Assembly: GCA_019114745.1 (NCBI GenBank)
Contig: DXEY01000078.1
Coordinates: 1-7,103 of the forward strand
DNA length: 7,103 nt
Direction of reading: 5' to 3'
Source of the DNA: Candidatus Mediterraneibacter colneyensis
Lineage (GTDB): Bacteria > Bacillota > Clostridia > Lachnospirales > Lachnospiraceae
Part shown: piece by piece, positions 5,747-7,103 of the stretch
Layout of the letters: the number at the start of each line of letters is the position of its first letter
How positions within the stretch are numbered: the stretch's first letter is position 1
Position numbers and translations under genes: made by a program
The notes under the pieces: model-generated
What the model saw: the letters and a program-made list of their open reading frames with translations, nothing else
Databases searched by the model: none
Told to the model about the DNA's origin: nothing

Positions 5747-5825
5747 ATTGAACAATCTCCCTGTGCTTACTGTATCCTTTTGTTTCCTTATTTCTTTGCT
5801 CCCCCGCCTGCCATTTTCCTCCTAT

Positions 5826-5854
5826 ATTATAAATTCTTTCACAGGTTCCTGCAA
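5826..5854 (-). promoter_or_regulatory. Promoter of the HAD-metallophosphoesterase operon
   Basis: TTGCAG (5854-5849), a 17-base spacer and a perfect TATAAT (5831-5826) on the minus strand. The -35 is weak, the -10 and spacing are ideal. The predicted start is near 5819, giving a leader of about 73 bases before the HAD start. It lies downstream of the Hsp20 terminator, so the HAD operon would be transcribed separately. Confidence 0.6.
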
Positions 5855-5938
5855 CTGCTGATCCCTTACTCCTGGCAGACCCATTATATAGAATTTACCT
5901 CCGACGAACAGGACGCAATCCGGCACCATCGCAGCCAC

Positions 5939-5977
5939 AAAAAGGGCCCCGGCATCGTACGTGCCGGAGCCCTTTTT
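5939..5977 (-). terminator. Rho-independent terminator of the Hsp20 genes
   Basis: On the minus strand a 16-pair stem (AAAAAGGGCTCCGGCA with TGCCGGGGCCCTTTTT, one G-U pair) closes a 7-base loop and ends in a run of U. It lies 32 bases after the stop of the downstream hsp20 gene. Because A and T runs flank both sides, it could also work on the plus strand, where one C-A mismatch weakens it; no plus-strand gene is present to need it. Confidence 0.9.
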
Positions 5978-6009
5978 GTCTGTTATGCTTTCATACAATT
6001 TCAGAAAAT

Positions 6010-6462
6010 TTATCCTTCAATGGCAATCGTCTTCTTTGTCTCAACCGCCTGCGCATCTTTCTTCGGGATGTTCAGTCTCAGGATACCGTCCTCAAATTTT
6101 GCTTTGATATCTTCCTGAGTAACCGCTTCGCCCACATAGAAGCTTCTCTGCATAGCGCCCGCGTAGCGCTCTTTGCGGATGTATTTGCCTTTCTTATCCT
6201 GCTCGTCTTTATCGAGACCTTTCGCCGCGGAGATCGTCAGGTACCCATTATCAAGCTCAACGCCGATCTCATCTTTCTTAAATCCCGGAAGATCGATATC
6301 AAGCTCATATCCGGTATCATGTTCACGGATATCTGTTTTCATCATGTTCTTTGCATGTTTTCCATACAGCGGGTTCTTTCTTCCCCAGAAATTACTGTCA
6401 AACGGAAAATCCATCCAGTCATCATCAAATAAGTTCTCTCCAAAAATACTCGGCATCAACAT
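6010..6462 (-). CDS. Hsp20 family small heat-shock protein (downstream copy)
   Basis: Small heat-shock proteins hold unfolding proteins in a refoldable state in the cytoplasm without ATP. This one has 150 residues: a short N-terminal arm (MLMPSIFGENLFDDDWMDFP), an alpha-crystallin domain from about 42 to 138 with the hallmark YELDIDLPGFKKDEI, and the tail TKKTIAIEG, whose I-A-I matches the conserved IxI oligomerisation motif. GGAG lies 9 bases before the ATG. It is about 79% identical to the copy directly upstream; the largest difference is at about residues 28-39, where this copy has two extra residues. It is followed by a strong terminator. Expression probably depends on readthrough from the upstream copy, a local promoter, or both. 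Confidence 0.97.
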   Translation of the reverse strand: MLMPSIFGENLFDDDWMDFPFDSNFWGRKNPLYGKHAKNMMKTDIREHDTGYELDIDLPGFKKDEIGVELDNGYLTISAAKGLDKDEQDKKGKYIRKERYAGAMQRSFYVGEAVTQEDIKAKFEDGILRLNIPKKDAQAVETKKTIAIEG

Positions 6463-6573
6463 AAGTCATTTCTCCTTTCATAATTGAAACACCAGAAATA
6501 AGTTTTTTATGAGCCGCTCCCGCGGCTGCCATCAGCACTCTTGAAGTTGTCTCAAGTGTTGTAAGCAATGGAA
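6463..6573 (-). other. Spacer between the two hsp20 genes with a GC hairpin and a CIRCE-like half-site
   Basis: The 111-base spacer has no clear minus-strand terminator. A 6-pair stem AGCCGC-GGGA-GCGGCU (6527-6512) is followed by an A-run rather than a U-run on the transcribed strand. At 6532-6540 the plus strand reads TCAGCACTC, matching 8 of 9 bases of the left half of the HrcA operator CIRCE (TTAGCACTC). The right half expected 9 bases later is absent; a degenerate AAGTGTTGT lies at a spacing of 13. A weak stem of CACUUGA with UCAAG-GUG overlaps this region. The two genes are probably co-transcribed. Confidence 0.35.
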
Positions 6574-7020
6574 TTATCCCTCAATCGCGATCGTCTTTTT
6601 CGTTTCTACCGCTTTTGCATCCTTCTTCGGAATGCTCAGCTTCAGGATACCATCCTCAAATTTTGCTCTGATATCTTCCTGCGTCACATCGTCTCCCACA
6701 TAGAAACTTCTCTGCATCGTTCCCGTATAGCGTTCTCTGCGGATGTATTTGCCTTTCTGATCCTGTTCATCATTTCCTGCGCCTTTTGTCGCAGAAATCG
6801 TGAGATAACCGTTTTCCAGTTCTGCCTTGATCTCATCTTTCTTAAATCCCGGAAGATCGATATCGAGCTCGTATCCGCTTTCATGCTCACGGATATCTGT
6901 CTTCATAATGCTTTTCGACGTTTTGGCAGGCGTCCTGCTTCCCCAGAAATCTCTGTCAAACGGAAAGTCCATCCAATCATTATCAAATAAATTTTCTCCA
7001 AAAATGCCAGGCATCAACAT
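6574..7020 (-). CDS. Hsp20 family small heat-shock protein (upstream copy)
   Basis: A 148-residue alpha-crystallin-domain chaperone. The N-terminal arm is MLMPGIFGENLFDNDWMDFP, the domain covers about 40-136 with YELDIDLPGFKKDEI and MQRSFYVG, and the tail TKKTIAIEG carries the IxI motif. It aligns with the downstream copy with 31 substitutions and a 2-residue gap, so the two are tandem paralogues. Even the ribosome-site region, AAAGGAGAAATGACTTATG, is identical, which points to duplication of a unit that included the 5' leader end. I chose the ATG at 7020 over the overlapping ATGACT, which is in another frame. A -10-like TATAGT lies upstream near the window edge. Confidence 0.97.
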   Translation of the reverse strand: MLMPGIFGENLFDNDWMDFPFDRDFWGSRTPAKTSKSIMKTDIREHESGYELDIDLPGFKKDEIKAELENGYLTISATKGAGNDEQDQKGKYIRRERYTGTMQRSFYVGDDVTQEDIRAKFEDGILKLSIPKKDAKAVETKKTIAIEG

Positions 7021-7090
7021 AAGTCATTTCTCCTTTCCTGATTCGGAACAACGGAATCTTTTTTAATTCCTTTTCCTTTGTTCTATCTGT

Positions 7091-7103
7091 ACTATAGCAC
7101 TTG
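7091..7103 (-). promoter_or_regulatory. -10 element and possible CIRCE half-site upstream of the hsp20 pair, cut by window edge
   Basis: TATAGT (7096-7091, minus strand) matches five of six bases of the -10 consensus. Its -35 would fall outside the window. ATAGCACTT at 7094-7102 (plus strand) matches 7 of 9 bases of the CIRCE left half TTAGCACTC and overlaps the -10, where HrcA would block initiation. The other half would also be outside, so this is only a suggestion. Confidence 0.35.

Noticed and set aside
5788..5823. Eight-codon mini-ORF (MAGGGAKK) with a perfect AGGAGG before it
   Set aside because: The AGGAGG lies at or upstream of the predicted transcription start from the only good promoter, so most of the site would not be in the message; no attenuator hairpin follows.
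5393..6118. 241-codon plus-strand open frame
   Set aside because: It runs antisense through the HAD gene, the promoter, the terminator and the end of hsp20, has no ribosome site, and its translation shows no recognisable domain.
6512..6527. GC-rich hairpin between the hsp20 genes as a terminator
   Set aside because: On the transcribed minus strand it is followed by CAUAAAAAAC, an A-run rather than a U-run, so it is not a canonical terminator.

Overview
The window reads as chromosome of a low-to-mid GC Gram-positive anaerobe of the Clostridia, most likely a gut Lachnospiraceae. This is an inference from gene families (DUF951, DUF3842, class B sortase, LUD protein, Cof-type HAD), strong AGGAGG-type ribosome sites and sigma-A-like promoters; no rRNA or marker gene confirms it. 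Every supported gene lies on the minus strand, so transcription runs from the right edge to the left edge. No tRNA, rRNA, CRISPR array, insertion sequence or phage gene was seen, and no gene-free stretch exceeds 300 bases.

Layout in transcription order: (1) 7103-6010, two tandem Hsp20 small heat-shock genes (about 79% identical proteins) closed by a strong hairpin terminator at 5939-5977. (2) 5854-4308, a promoter followed by a Cof-type HAD phosphatase gene that is broken (frameshift, missing core segment, altered motif I), then an apparently intact PPP-type metallophosphoesterase. (3) 4303-2136, a promoter with a perfect extended -10, then LUD-domain protein, class B sortase, DUF951 and DUF3842, all tightly spaced. 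(4) 2046-1, a promoter, a leader with two mutually exclusive hairpins, then larE, larB and the first 108 codons of larC, which runs off the left edge.

The lar genes form the clearest pathway. LarB carboxylates and cleaves nicotinate adenine dinucleotide, LarE thiolates the product, and LarC inserts nickel using CTP, giving the nickel-pincer nucleotide cofactor of lactate racemase (LarA) and related enzymes. No larA homologue is in the window. This LarE carries three cysteines in the arrangement expected of iron-sulfur-dependent LarE proteins, and this LarC has an extreme His-rich segment.

No obvious undescribed multi-gene system is visible. The points most worth a second look are the attenuator-like leader before larE, the multiply damaged HAD gene still placed at the head of an operon, the three-cysteine LarE, and the sortase operon that has no visible substrate.
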